NCBI GenBank assembly: GCA_004559785.1
Contig: SFXD01000011.1
Location: forward strand, 1 to 37,366
Source of the DNA: a bacterium
Lineage (GTDB): Bacteria > Bacteroidota > Bacteroidia > Bacteroidales > Bacteroidaceae
Length of the DNA stretch: 37,366 bases
Reading direction: 5' to 3'
Part shown: piece by piece, positions 17,301 through 24,947 of the stretch
Layout: each line of letters begins with the position of its first letter
Position numbering within the stretch: position 1 is the first letter of the stretch
Notes under the pieces: generated by a model
The model's database searches: none
Told to the model about the DNA's origin: nothing
What the model saw: only the letters and a program-made list of their open reading frames with translations
Program-made: the position numbers and the translations under genes

Positions 17301-20300
17301 GGAAGATGGACAATACCGACTTCGAGGCTCAGAACATAGAATACATCGAGTTCTGGATGATGGATCCCTTCATATACAAGAAAGACCAGCCCGGCAACCA
17401 TGGAGGAGACTTCTACATCAACCTCGGAGAGGTCTCGGAAGACATACTGAAGGACGGCAAGAAGTACTTCGAGAGCGGAATGCCAATAGACGGCAACAGC
17501 CAGTACTGGACGGAAGGACTGTGGGGAAGGGTGCCCAACACCACGAGCGTAACATACGCCTTCAACAACGAAAAGGGGTCGAGGGCAAGGCAAGACGTGG
17601 GACTGAACGGACTGAACGACGACGAGGAACGAGAGTACGTTACCTACAAGACCTTCCTGCAGGAGATACAGCCCAAGGTGAGCCCGGAGGCCTACGAGAC
17701 CATATTCAACGACCCCGCAAACGACAACTACCATTATTACAGAGGTACGGACTTCGACAACCAGCAGACTTCCATACTCGACAGATATAAGCGCGTCAAC
17801 CTGCCGCAGGGCAACAGCGCAGACTCGGACACGAGCCCGGAGGCCTACGAGACGGCATGGAAGAGCACACCCGACGTGGAGGACATCAACCAGGACTACA
17901 CGCTAAACGAATACGAGAAATACTACCAGTACAGGGTCAGCATCAGACCCGAGGACATGGTGGTGGGACGCAACCACATAGCAGACAAGCGCACGGCAAG
18001 CGTGAAGCTTAGGAACGGCAACACCGAGGAGTGTACCTGGTATCTGTTCCGCATACCACTGGACGAGTACGAGTCGAAGGAAGGCTCCATAAACGACTTC
18101 ACCAGCATCAGGTTCATGAGGCTCTTCCTCACGCACTTCGAGGAGGACGTAATACTGCGACTGGCTACACTCGACCTCGTGCAGGGAGACTGGAGGACAT
18201 ACGAACAGGCCCTGTATCAGGGAGAGGCTCCTGCCGTGAGCGGCACTCTGGAGGTAAGCACCGTGAACATCGAGGAAAACAACGACAAGGAGCCTGTCAA
18301 CTACGTCCTGCCTCCCGGAATAAGCAGGATAACCGACCCTACCCAGACGCAGTTGGTGGAGAGCAACGAGCAGGCAATGTCGATGATTGCGCGCAACCTC
18401 AGCCCAGGCGACGCAAGGGCTGTGTACAAGAACTGCAACTACGACATGAGGCAGTACAAGCACCTGCAACTCTTCGTCCACGCCAACGCCCTGGCTGAGA
18501 ACGTCACCGAGACGGCAGACGGAGAGACAAGCATCTTCCTAAGACTCGGCTCCGACTACAAGAACAACTTCTACGAATACGAGGTGCCCCTGAAGCTTAC
18601 ACCCGAGGGGTACTACGATACATATAGCGCAATGGCTTGCAGGCAAGTGTGGCCGGAGGACAACATGGTGGACATAGACCTGGACATCTTCACCGAACTC
18701 AAGAAAAACCGGAACACGCAAGCCGGCGTAGGAGCCGTATCCATGAACGAGGTGTTCTACGAATACGACTCCAACCACCCGTCAAACAAGATTTCCGTGG
18801 TGGGAAACCCAACCCTCGGCGAGGTGAAGACCATCATGATAGGAATACGCAACAACGGTCGACAGGTGAAGAGCGTGGAAGTCTGGGCAAACGAACTGAG
18901 GCTGCAGGAGTTCTCCAACAGCGGAGGATGGGCGGCGCAGGGCAACCTCAACCTTCAGCTGAGCGACCTTGGCAGCGTAAACGTGACTGCCAAGATGGAG
19001 ACTGCGGGATTCGGAGGCATCGAGCAGAGCGTACAGGCCCGCAAGGACGAGGACAACCTGAACTATGCCGTTACCACCAACTTCGACCTTGGAAGGCTGC
19101 TACCCGAAAAGGCAAAGGTGAACGTACCCGTATACTATAGCTATAGCAAGGAGAAGATTAGCCCGAAGTATAATCCGTTCGACACAGACATGCTGCTGAG
19201 CGACGCTCTCGACGCACTCGCTACCGACAGGGAACGAGACTCGCTGCGCTCGTTGACCAACCATGTCGAGACAAGCAAGAACCTCTCGTTCAGCGGCGTA
19301 AAGGTGAATATCGCAACACGCAAGCATCCAATGCCCTACGACCCAGCGAACTTCACCTTCAACTATAGCCACTCGACACAGACCACCGAGGGCGAAACCA
19401 CCGTCTACGAGCACGAAAAGAACTGGAAAGGCGGCATGAACTACTCGTGGAGCCCTAACTGGAAACCATGGGAGCCCTTCAAGAATATCAAGGGGAAGAG
19501 CAAATGGCTGGACATCGTAAAGGCACAGAACATTGCCTTCGCACCACAGAACCTGACGTTCAGCACAGACATTAACCGCACATACTACGAACTGCAGGAG
19601 AGAGACCTGGAAAACCTGGAGGACAAGACTTCCATCCCTGCCACCTTCAGCCAGAGCTTCCTCTGGAACCGCAACTTCCAACTGAGGTGGGACATCTTCA
19701 AGGCTCTGCACTTCACTTTCCAGAGCGCTACCAAGGCCGAGGTGGAGGAGCCGTACATGCAGGTCAACAAGGACCTTTACCCCGACGAATACCAGATATG
19801 GAAGGATTCCGTAAAACATAGTCTCCGACATTTCGGCAGGCCGCTGGACTATAACCAGAACGTGCAGATCAGCTACAAGCTGCCCATAGACAAGCTGCCC
19901 GTCTTCGACTGGGTTACCAGCGACGTTTCGTACAGCGGCACCTATACTTGGAAGAGAGGCACGGAGATGGAAGACGGCTCTACCCTGGGCAATACCGTCA
20001 ACAGCCAGCGAACCGTGAACGTAAACGGCAAGCTCGACCTCGAAAAGCTCTACAACCACTGCAACTACCTTAAGGAGGTGAACAAGCGTTTCTCGGCAAG
20101 CAACGCCAAAAGCGAGGCTAACAAGAAGAAGATGGAGAAGAAAAAGGCCGACGAGGAAAAGAAGAAGGCAAAGGAGAAGGAAAGGCTCGACCGTCAGAAG
20201 GCTGAGGAGGAAGCCGCCAGGACAGGCGAACCGCTCGACTCCGTAATGGCACGCATGACAGCCGCAGCCGGAAAGCAAACCAACGCCAACGGCATCTCCG

Positions 20301-22075
20301 AACAGAAGAAGAAAAACAAGGGCTTCGCAAAGGAAATCACCCTCCTCCCAGACAGCATCATGACCATAGCACACGGCCAGAAGTCGAAAAGGATTAGGGT
20401 CTCGGCACTCGACAGCACAGGACACCCATACAAGCTAAGGTACAAGAAGGTGGACGAGAATACCATAAGGCTGAAGAAGGCTCCTGAGGACACCACGAAG
20501 GTCAGGCTAAACGTCATCGCCCTGCCGCCCCTGCAGGAAAACAAGTGGTACAGCCTCGGGCAGGCGGCCGCGAGATTCCTCATGATGGCACGCAACGTCA
20601 GCGTCAGCTACCGCAACACATACAACCTCGCCCTGCCCGGATTCCTTCCCAACGTGGGGGACATGCTCGGACAGCACAAGGAGAATGGGATATTCGCCCC
20701 CGGAGTTGCCTTCGGATTCGGATTCATAGGCGACAGCTACATAGACAAGGCTCGAGAGAGGGGATGGCTTCTGTGCGCCGACAGCGTTGCAACGCCTGCC
20801 ACGACGGCACAGACGGAAGACGTACAGATAAAGATAGCACTGGAGCCATTCAGCGACCTGAAGGTAGACCTTAACATGTCGCGCACACACAACAAGAACA
20901 AGAGCATACAATACATGTACGCTGGTTCGCCAACCACGATGAGCGGCTCCTTCAACATGACCACCATCAGCATCAAGACGGCTTTCGCATCAAGGGGCAG
21001 CGCAAGCAATGGCTACAACAGCGCGACGTTCAACAAGTTCAAGGACTACCTCGACGTCTTCCAACAGCGTGTGGAAAGCCAATACACAGGCAGGCAATAC
21101 CCTGCCGGGACAGGCATGAACGGAGATTTCGACCCTGCCAACGGAACCGTGGACAAATACAGTGCCGACGTGATGATACCTGCCTTCTTGGCTGCATACA
21201 CCGGAGGCAACCCCATGAAAAGGACGCTTGACATCTTCCCGTCACTCGGCAAGATGCTGCCCAACTGGTCGGTGACGTACAAGGGTCTCAGCACTCTGCC
21301 ATGGATACGCGACCACTTCAAGTCGGTCAACATCACGCATGCCTACAAGAGCGTCTATGCCGTAGGCTCGTACAACTCCTACAGCTCGTGGATAGAATGC
21401 ATGGGCAGCGGAGGTGCCCTCGGCTTCGTGCAGAACACCACCACCGGATTATACCAGCCCAGTTCCATGTACGACATCAGCACGGTCAGCATCAACGAGT
21501 CGTTCTCGCCATTGTTGGGTATAAACATGACCTTCAACAACAACATGACGCTGAAGGCCGAGTTCAAGAAGACACGCGTGCTGACGCTGAGCGTGACGAG
21601 CGCACAGCTCAACGAGACTGGCTCAAATGACTTTGTAATAGGATGGGGCTACAAGATAAACGACTTCCGCTTCTCTACCCTATTCCGTGGCAAGAAGGCC
21701 AGCGCACGAGAGTCCAAGCGAACCTCGTCCAAAGGAAAGGGGAAGACCAACGCCAAGGACGACAAGGCAAACGACACCAAGAACGGCAGCAACACGACGA
21801 AGGCCAAGTTCGCACACGACCTGAACATGCGCTTCGACTTCAGCATACGCAACCAGGATGCCATCAAGCGCGACCTGCAGACTTCCCTGTGCGAGGCAAC
21901 GAGCGGCTCGAAGGCTATAAAGGCAAGTGCCCAGATTGACTACACCATGAGCCGAATGGTGACAATGAGCCTCTACTACGACCGGCAACGCTCGCAACCT
22001 CTGTTGTCCAGCAGCGCATACCCGACCATCACGCAGGACTTTGGACTCAGCATGAAGGTTTCCCTGACGAGGTAA
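14330..22075 (+). CDS. sprA: T9SS outer-membrane translocon protein SprA
   Basis: This is a 2581-aa protein; SprA (Sov in Porphyromonas) is typically about 2400-2500 aa. SprA is a giant single-chain outer-membrane beta-barrel that forms the export channel of the type IX secretion system, and also serves gliding in motile relatives. The GTG at 14330 gives a short positive N-terminus and a signal peptide (ISILLVFAGLNILATT). Recognisable SprA stretches include GSVIVTAGGVTLTENTDYTV and FYPTERGAYN. Two charged, low-complexity inserts stand out: Lys/Glu-rich at about 1930-1965 and Lys/Ser/Asn-rich at about 2453-2494. The last residues (FGLSMKVSLTR) look like a final beta-strand. The gene is monocistronic and convergent with rmuC. 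It would export the tail-bearing proteins encoded at 1-12169. No convincing promoter consensus was found before the GTG. Confidence 0.95.
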   Translation: MSTRKIISILLVFAGLNILATTKGFHVLPATGDGEAPADSVGKGKARYSVRKTGAAADEDMKRKTADLKDPDNIKTEVTYDEKDGTYTIGTVLDGRGGTQAKASAGNANAAKTTPATGSQSAMTASLATSYLTAPRLMTPEEYQQWTLKQSMAEYWRQKNAEAFETSGKDKFDFTDMHFDLGPAEKIFGPGGVQLKTQGSAELKMGVNMKKVDNPALAASRRKTTGFDFDEKINLSMNGKVGDKINLNLNYNTEATFDYDAQNLKLKYDGKEDEIIKLIEAGNVSFPSNIGLVPGVSSLFGLRTDVQFGKLKLQTVVSQKKSASSSVSSKGGKQTTNFEFSATNYEENRHFFLSHFFREQYDKNMKTLPTIASGINVKRVEIWVTNKSSSTENNRNIIALADLGEPSYISNPQWNPTGVNVPSNRSNTEYEEILTSFADARDISQATTILDAIPGFEGSVDYEKLQSARKLGTSEYYLNSALGYVSLNSTLQTDDILAVAYEYTYGGMTYQVGEFASDITDNQQALFVKLLKGTTGSPSQPTWRLMMKNVYNLGANQVQKDMFRLDVKYQSDSTGVYLTYLPDPRLKDTPLLKAMNLDRLDANNKSNPNGQFDYIEGYTIYKGRVIFPVAEPFGEHLRQWIGNDELASKYCFPELYDSTKTVAKQIAEHDKFLLSGRYKGNSAGEIDLGVTNVAQGSVIVTAGGVTLTENTDYTVDYNMGRVTIINQSILDAGTNINASVESNNEYGMQRKTMLGVNLDYELSKNLTFGGTLMYLNEQPLTTKVNMGSEPLKNTLWGVHLSWKKESQWLTNIFDKLPLIQCTQPSMLTFNGEFAQLIAGQNHSVQGNASYLDDFESSSIKNSLTQPTYWTISSTPGMFPESKLSGNLAYGYNRAMLAWYYVDPIFTRRSSTLTPSHIKSDLQQLSNHYVREVYERELYPQKAQNSYNSASSLNVLNLAFYPTERGAYNLTTDVEQDGRLTNPQQKWGGMMRKMDNTDFEAQNIEYIEFWMMDPFIYKKDQPGNHGGDFYINLGEVSEDILKDGKKYFESGMPIDGNSQYWTEGLWGRVPNTTSVTYAFNNEKGSRARQDVGLNGLNDDEEREYVTYKTFLQEIQPKVSPEAYETIFNDPANDNYHYYRGTDFDNQQTSILDRYKRVNLPQGNSADSDTSPEAYETAWKSTPDVEDINQDYTLNEYEKYYQYRVSIRPEDMVVGRNHIADKRTASVKLRNGNTEECTWYLFRIPLDEYESKEGSINDFTSIRFMRLFLTHFEEDVILRLATLDLVQGDWRTYEQALYQGEAPAVSGTLEVSTVNIEENNDKEPVNYVLPPGISRITDPTQTQLVESNEQAMSMIARNLSPGDARAVYKNCNYDMRQYKHLQLFVHANALAENVTETADGETSIFLRLGSDYKNNFYEYEVPLKLTPEGYYDTYSAMACRQVWPEDNMVDIDLDIFTELKKNRNTQAGVGAVSMNEVFYEYDSNHPSNKISVVGNPTLGEVKTIMIGIRNNGRQVKSVEVWANELRLQEFSNSGGWAAQGNLNLQLSDLGSVNVTAKMETAGFGGIEQSVQARKDEDNLNYAVTTNFDLGRLLPEKAKVNVPVYYSYSKEKISPKYNPFDTDMLLSDALDALATDRERDSLRSLTNHVETSKNLSFSGVKVNIATRKHPMPYDPANFTFNYSHSTQTTEGETTVYEHEKNWKGGMNYSWSPNWKPWEPFKNIKGKSKWLDIVKAQNIAFAPQNLTFSTDINRTYYELQERDLENLEDKTSIPATFSQSFLWNRNFQLRWDIFKALHFTFQSATKAEVEEPYMQVNKDLYPDEYQIWKDSVKHSLRHFGRPLDYNQNVQISYKLPIDKLPVFDWVTSDVSYSGTYTWKRGTEMEDGSTLGNTVNSQRTVNVNGKLDLEKLYNHCNYLKEVNKRFSASNAKSEANKKKMEKKKADEEKKKAKEKERLDRQKAEEEAARTGEPLDSVMARMTAAAGKQTNANGISEQKKKNKGFAKEITLLPDSIMTIAHGQKSKRIRVSALDSTGHPYKLRYKKVDENTIRLKKAPEDTTKVRLNVIALPPLQENKWYSLGQAAARFLMMARNVSVSYRNTYNLALPGFLPNVGDMLGQHKENGIFAPGVAFGFGFIGDSYIDKARERGWLLCADSVATPATTAQTEDVQIKIALEPFSDLKVDLNMSRTHNKNKSIQYMYAGSPTTMSGSFNMTTISIKTAFASRGSASNGYNSATFNKFKDYLDVFQQRVESQYTGRQYPAGTGMNGDFDPANGTVDKYSADVMIPAFLAAYTGGNPMKRTLDIFPSLGKMLPNWSVTYKGLSTLPWIRDHFKSVNITHAYKSVYAVGSYNSYSSWIECMGSGGALGFVQNTTTGLYQPSSMYDISTVSINESFSPLLGINMTFNNNMTLKAEFKKTRVLTLSVTSAQLNETGSNDFVIGWGYKINDFRFSTLFRGKKASARESKRTSSKGKGKTNAKDDKANDTKNGSNTTKAKFAHDLNMRFDFSIRNQDAIKRDLQTSLCEATSGSKAIKASAQIDYTMSRMVTMSLYYDRQRSQPLLSSSAYPTITQDFGLSMKVSLTR

Positions 22076-22080
22076 AACTA

Positions 22081-22121
22081 AGTGTTAGGTGTTAGGTGTT
22101 AGTGATTAAGTGTTAGGTGTT
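22081..22121. repeat. Degenerate 7-bp tandem repeat between sprA and rmuC
   Basis: About five and a half heptads (GTTAGGT, GTTAGGT, GTTAGTG, ATTAAGT, GTTAGGT, GTT) lie between the convergent 3' ends. The repeat runs into rmuC: on the minus strand it encodes the last two residues (Asn-Thr) and the TAA stop. No hairpin terminator is visible for either gene. Confidence 0.8.
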
Positions 22122-23717
22122 CTCTTGTCGGGCTTCAGGGGTCTCGCCCTTGATGCCACCGGCTTCCGTGTCATCCAGGAAAAGCGTGCCGTCCATGTCG
22201 GAAATCGGCTTCTTCTTCCTGTTTTCCTTTGCGCCGGCCTTAAGCAGGGTACGTGCTGCCGTAATGATGCTCGGGCCGGAGTTGGATGTCGTAATCTTCA
22301 ACTTGTCCATTTTCCTTATGGTGTCCCTCATCCCCGACTCCACGTCGGAGAACCTCATGCCAAAGTCCTGCATGCGGTCTATGATGACATTGGCAGCATC
22401 CATCATAGCCTGCTGGTTCTGCAACTGCCGTACCTGCGTCCACATCATCTCAAGCACCCTAAGGTTCATGTACATGGTCTGTGGGCCGAGTATCAGCACG
22501 TCCTGGTCGTATGCCTCTCTCCATAGGGAGGTGTCGTTCAGCAGGGCAAGGTTGAGTGCGCCCTCTATGGGAATGTACATGATGGCGAAGTTCAGCCTGT
22601 TGTATCCCTCGGGCAGGAACCTGGTATATTCCTTTCTCGAAAGTCTCCTCACCTGCGCACGCACGCTGTCGATGTGAGCCTGCAGGAAGGAAGACTTCTC
22701 TTCCGAACCGTCCTCAGCATTCATGTATCTCTCGTATGCCGTGAGCGACATCTTCGAGTCGACCACCACATGCCTATTGTTGGGGAAGTGTAGTATGAAG
22801 TCCGGCACCATGCCCTTGCCGTCGTCGCCCTTTACGCCCTTTCCCGTCTTATCCCTCAGCGTTTCCTGCGTGTCGTACTGTTCTCCCTCGCGAAGTTCAA
22901 GGTCTTCCAGCAACTGGCGCAGTTTCAGCTCGCCGAAGTTACCCTGCACCTTGACCTCCCCGGTAAGTGCCCTTGTCAGCCTGTCGGCGGTCTCTCCGAG
23001 TTCGACGCTCTTCCTTAGGCTTGTCTTGACGGCCTCGTCCAGTCGTGCCATGGCCTCCACCTGCTGCTCCTTGTTCTTGTCGAGGGCTTCCCTCATGTCC
23101 TTGAGGCTTTGCTGCAGTGGGTCAACAATCTTCGACACCTGCTCTACGTTGCGCTCGCCCAGTTCCTCCTGCCTTCGTTTCAGTATTTCCTCCGACGTGG
23201 TCTGCATCTGCTCCCTGATGAGCCTCAACTGGCCGTCCACCTGTTCCTTGTTCATGGCACGCAGAGCCTCTATCTGTCGGTCGGCATTCTCCTTTGCGGA
23301 AGCCAGTTGCTTGCGGAACGAGCCCCTCAGTTCCTCCACCTGCTTCTCGTAGGCCTGCCTAAGGTCTGCCACCCTCTTATCCATCAGGGCGTGCATGTCC
23401 TGCATCGCCCTGTCGGCATTCTCGCGCTCAATCCTGCGCTGCTCTTCAACATGCTGGTTCTGCTTGTCGAGCAGGGTTTCGAACTTCACGGCATTGGCAC
23501 GTTCAAGGTCAAGTTCAGCAGTCAGCCTTCGTATTTCCAGTTCCTGCGACGAAATCACGTCTTTCTGTTCCCCGATGGTTGAAGCCTGCTCTGCCAACTT
23601 GGCATCTCTCATGGCATCTTCCAAGACAGCCTTCCTTGACCTTGCCTTTCCCACGACGAAACCCAGGGCGGCGAAAGCCAACATTAGAAAAATGTATATG
23701 TAGTAGAATTCGACCAT
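22113..23717 (-). CDS. rmuC: RmuC family DNA recombination protein
   Basis: This is a 534-aa protein. RmuC limits recombination at inverted repeats, probably as a nuclease with a PD-(D/E)xK-like core; its exact reaction is not established. An N-terminal membrane segment (FYYIYIFLMLAFAALGFVVG) is followed by a long coiled coil about 35-235. The conserved domain is at about 270-460 and includes VPDFILHFPNNRHVVVDSKM. The C-terminus is a charged tail whose last codons lie in a heptad DNA repeat. It starts 12 nt after the stop of the lipid-kinase-like gene, so the two are probably co-transcribed. Length and domain order agree with RmuC of other Bacteroidales. Confidence 0.92.
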   Translation of the reverse strand: MVEFYYIYIFLMLAFAALGFVVGKARSRKAVLEDAMRDAKLAEQASTIGEQKDVISSQELEIRRLTAELDLERANAVKFETLLDKQNQHVEEQRRIERENADRAMQDMHALMDKRVADLRQAYEKQVEELRGSFRKQLASAKENADRQIEALRAMNKEQVDGQLRLIREQMQTTSEEILKRRQEELGERNVEQVSKIVDPLQQSLKDMREALDKNKEQQVEAMARLDEAVKTSLRKSVELGETADRLTRALTGEVKVQGNFGELKLRQLLEDLELREGEQYDTQETLRDKTGKGVKGDDGKGMVPDFILHFPNNRHVVVDSKMSLTAYERYMNAEDGSEEKSSFLQAHIDSVRAQVRRLSRKEYTRFLPEGYNRLNFAIMYIPIEGALNLALLNDTSLWREAYDQDVLILGPQTMYMNLRVLEMMWTQVRQLQNQQAMMDAANVIIDRMQDFGMRFSDVESGMRDTIRKMDKLKITTSNSGPSIITAARTLLKAGAKENRKKKPISDMDGTLFLDDTEAGGIKGETPEARQENT

Positions 23718-23729
23718 AATATATATAGG

Positions 23730-24773
23730 TTAATGAGGCAGCCGCAACTTGCGCAACAGTTCCTTGTTGATGGAGCGTATCCTGTTGCTGCCTACGGCAA
23801 TGTCCTGCCTTATGTTGGCCAGTTCCTCGTTCATGTTGTCGTAGAAATCCGTGAACATCCTCAGCAATGGTGGCTGCAATGCATCGCCCTCCTTGTTTAC
23901 CACGACATGTATGGCGCTCTCCACCAGCCTCACATCGAGGTCCTTACCCTCCTGCTTAGGGTCGCCGTCGAAGTGAATCACTCCCGGCGCATTCCTGTGG
24001 ATGTGCAACCGGTGGCACTTGAAGGTGCGTATGCGGCTGTTAGTGTCAATCGACTTGTTGAACAGCTGTATGGCTATCTGTGGTGCCTCCAGTACGTTGA
24101 AGGGTTCCATAATGGTGACATCCATAAGTCCGTCGCTCATACTGGCCTGCGGGGCTATGTAGACGTTGTTGCCATACTGGCTGGCATTGGCACATGCAAT
24201 GAGGAAAGCCTTGTAGTGCTGCTTCTCCCCGTCCACCTCAATGTCGTATGTGTCGGGGCGGTATTTCAGTCCCTCCCTAAGGGTATTCTCGATGTACGAA
24301 AGCAGTCCCCTCTTGCCGCTCTCTGCAAACTTGCTGCTGACGAAGGCATCAAAGCCTACGCCACAGGTACAGAAGAAAGGCGTGTCGTTGATCATGCCAT
24401 AGTCCAGCTTCTCGATGTTGCAGTCGGCTATCACCCGCAAGGCACCGGAAGGGTTCATGGGTATCCCGAGATGCCTTGCCAAGCCATTGCCACTGCCGCA
24501 TGGCACGATGCCGAGTGCCGTTTCCGTGTGTACCAGGCTGCGCGCCACCTCGTTGACTGTCCCGTCGCCGCCGACAGCCACTGCAATGTCGAAAGCCCTT
24601 GATGCAGCCTGTCTAGCCAGCTCGGCAGCATGCCCACTGTGTTCCGTATACTTGATGTCCACCTCGAAACGGTCGTCACCCAAGTATTGCGGCACCATGT
24701 CCACTATGTGCCCCTTGCCCACAGTGCCCGAAATCGGGTTTACGATGAATATGACCTTTACCTTTTTATCCAT
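23730..24773 (-). CDS. Diacylglycerol/sphingoid kinase family protein (YegS/DgkB-like)
   Basis: I take the ATG at 24773 as start (347 aa, MDKKVKVIFIVNPISG). An upstream frame adds 19 unlikely residues and overlaps a -7 promoter element. Signatures of the lipid-kinase catalytic domain are clear: VNPISGTVGKG at 11-21, VGGDGTVNEV at 67-76, PCGSGNGLARHL at 91-102, and a C-terminal IHFDGDP motif. The family transfers phosphate from ATP to a lipid hydroxyl; members act on diacylglycerol, phosphatidylglycerol, sphingosine or ceramide, and sequence alone does not settle which. It is divergent from a serine palmitoyltransferase gene, making a sphingoid base or ceramide substrate an attractive but unproven inference. 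It heads a short operon with rmuC. Confidence 0.88.
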   Translation of the reverse strand: MDKKVKVIFIVNPISGTVGKGHIVDMVPQYLGDDRFEVDIKYTEHSGHAAELARQAASRAFDIAVAVGGDGTVNEVARSLVHTETALGIVPCGSGNGLARHLGIPMNPSGALRVIADCNIEKLDYGMINDTPFFCTCGVGFDAFVSSKFAESGKRGLLSYIENTLREGLKYRPDTYDIEVDGEKQHYKAFLIACANASQYGNNVYIAPQASMSDGLMDVTIMEPFNVLEAPQIAIQLFNKSIDTNSRIRTFKCHRLHIHRNAPGVIHFDGDPKQEGKDLDVRLVESAIHVVVNKEGDALQPPLLRMFTDFYDNMNEELANIRQDIAVGSNRIRSINKELLRKLRLPH

Positions 24774-24791
24774 AAATGTCCAATACGTATG

Positions 24792-24799
24792 CAAAGATA
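24792..24799 (-). promoter_or_regulatory. -7 element of the lipid-kinase/rmuC operon
   Basis: The minus strand reads TATCTTTG, a perfect TAnnTTTG element, about 19 nt before the chosen ATG (24773). This supports the shorter start, because a start further upstream would lie before the transcription start. No clear TTTG is found at -33. Confidence 0.6.
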
Positions 24800-24868
24800 C
24801 GCAATCACATTTATATATATGCAGAATCAAGCGAAATATGAGTAAAAAGCGTTAATTTTTCATCCATT

Positions 24869-24902
24869 ATTGTAGCAAATTGTAGCAAATGTAGTATCTT
24901 TG
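24869..24902 (+). promoter_or_regulatory. Promoter region of the serine palmitoyltransferase gene
   Basis: TATCTTTG at 24895-24902 is a perfect -7 element. Immediately upstream is a direct repeat, TTGTAGCAAA twice (24870-24879 and 24880-24889), occupying the place of the -33 region, where no good TTTG is seen. The repeat could be an operator. The ATG follows 45 nt after the -7 element. Confidence 0.6.
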
Positions 24903-24947
24903 CAACGGAATTTGTGCCTTCAGGGGCATATTTTTATTGATTTTACA

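Noticed and set aside
19100..20425. A 441-codon minus-strand frame inside sprA, and similar long antisense frames in lepA, spt and the secreted-protein genes
   Set aside because: They are fully antisense to clear genes, have low-complexity Val/Leu/Cys-rich translations, and show no start signals or domains.
24774..24830. A 19-residue N-terminal extension of the lipid-kinase protein
   Set aside because: It spans the -7 element and precedes the canonical family start MDKKVKVIFIVNP.
24900..24947. A 16-residue N-terminal extension of Spt from a TTG codon
   Set aside because: It overlaps the -7 promoter element. The ATG at 24948 gives the family-typical MGLLQEKL start.
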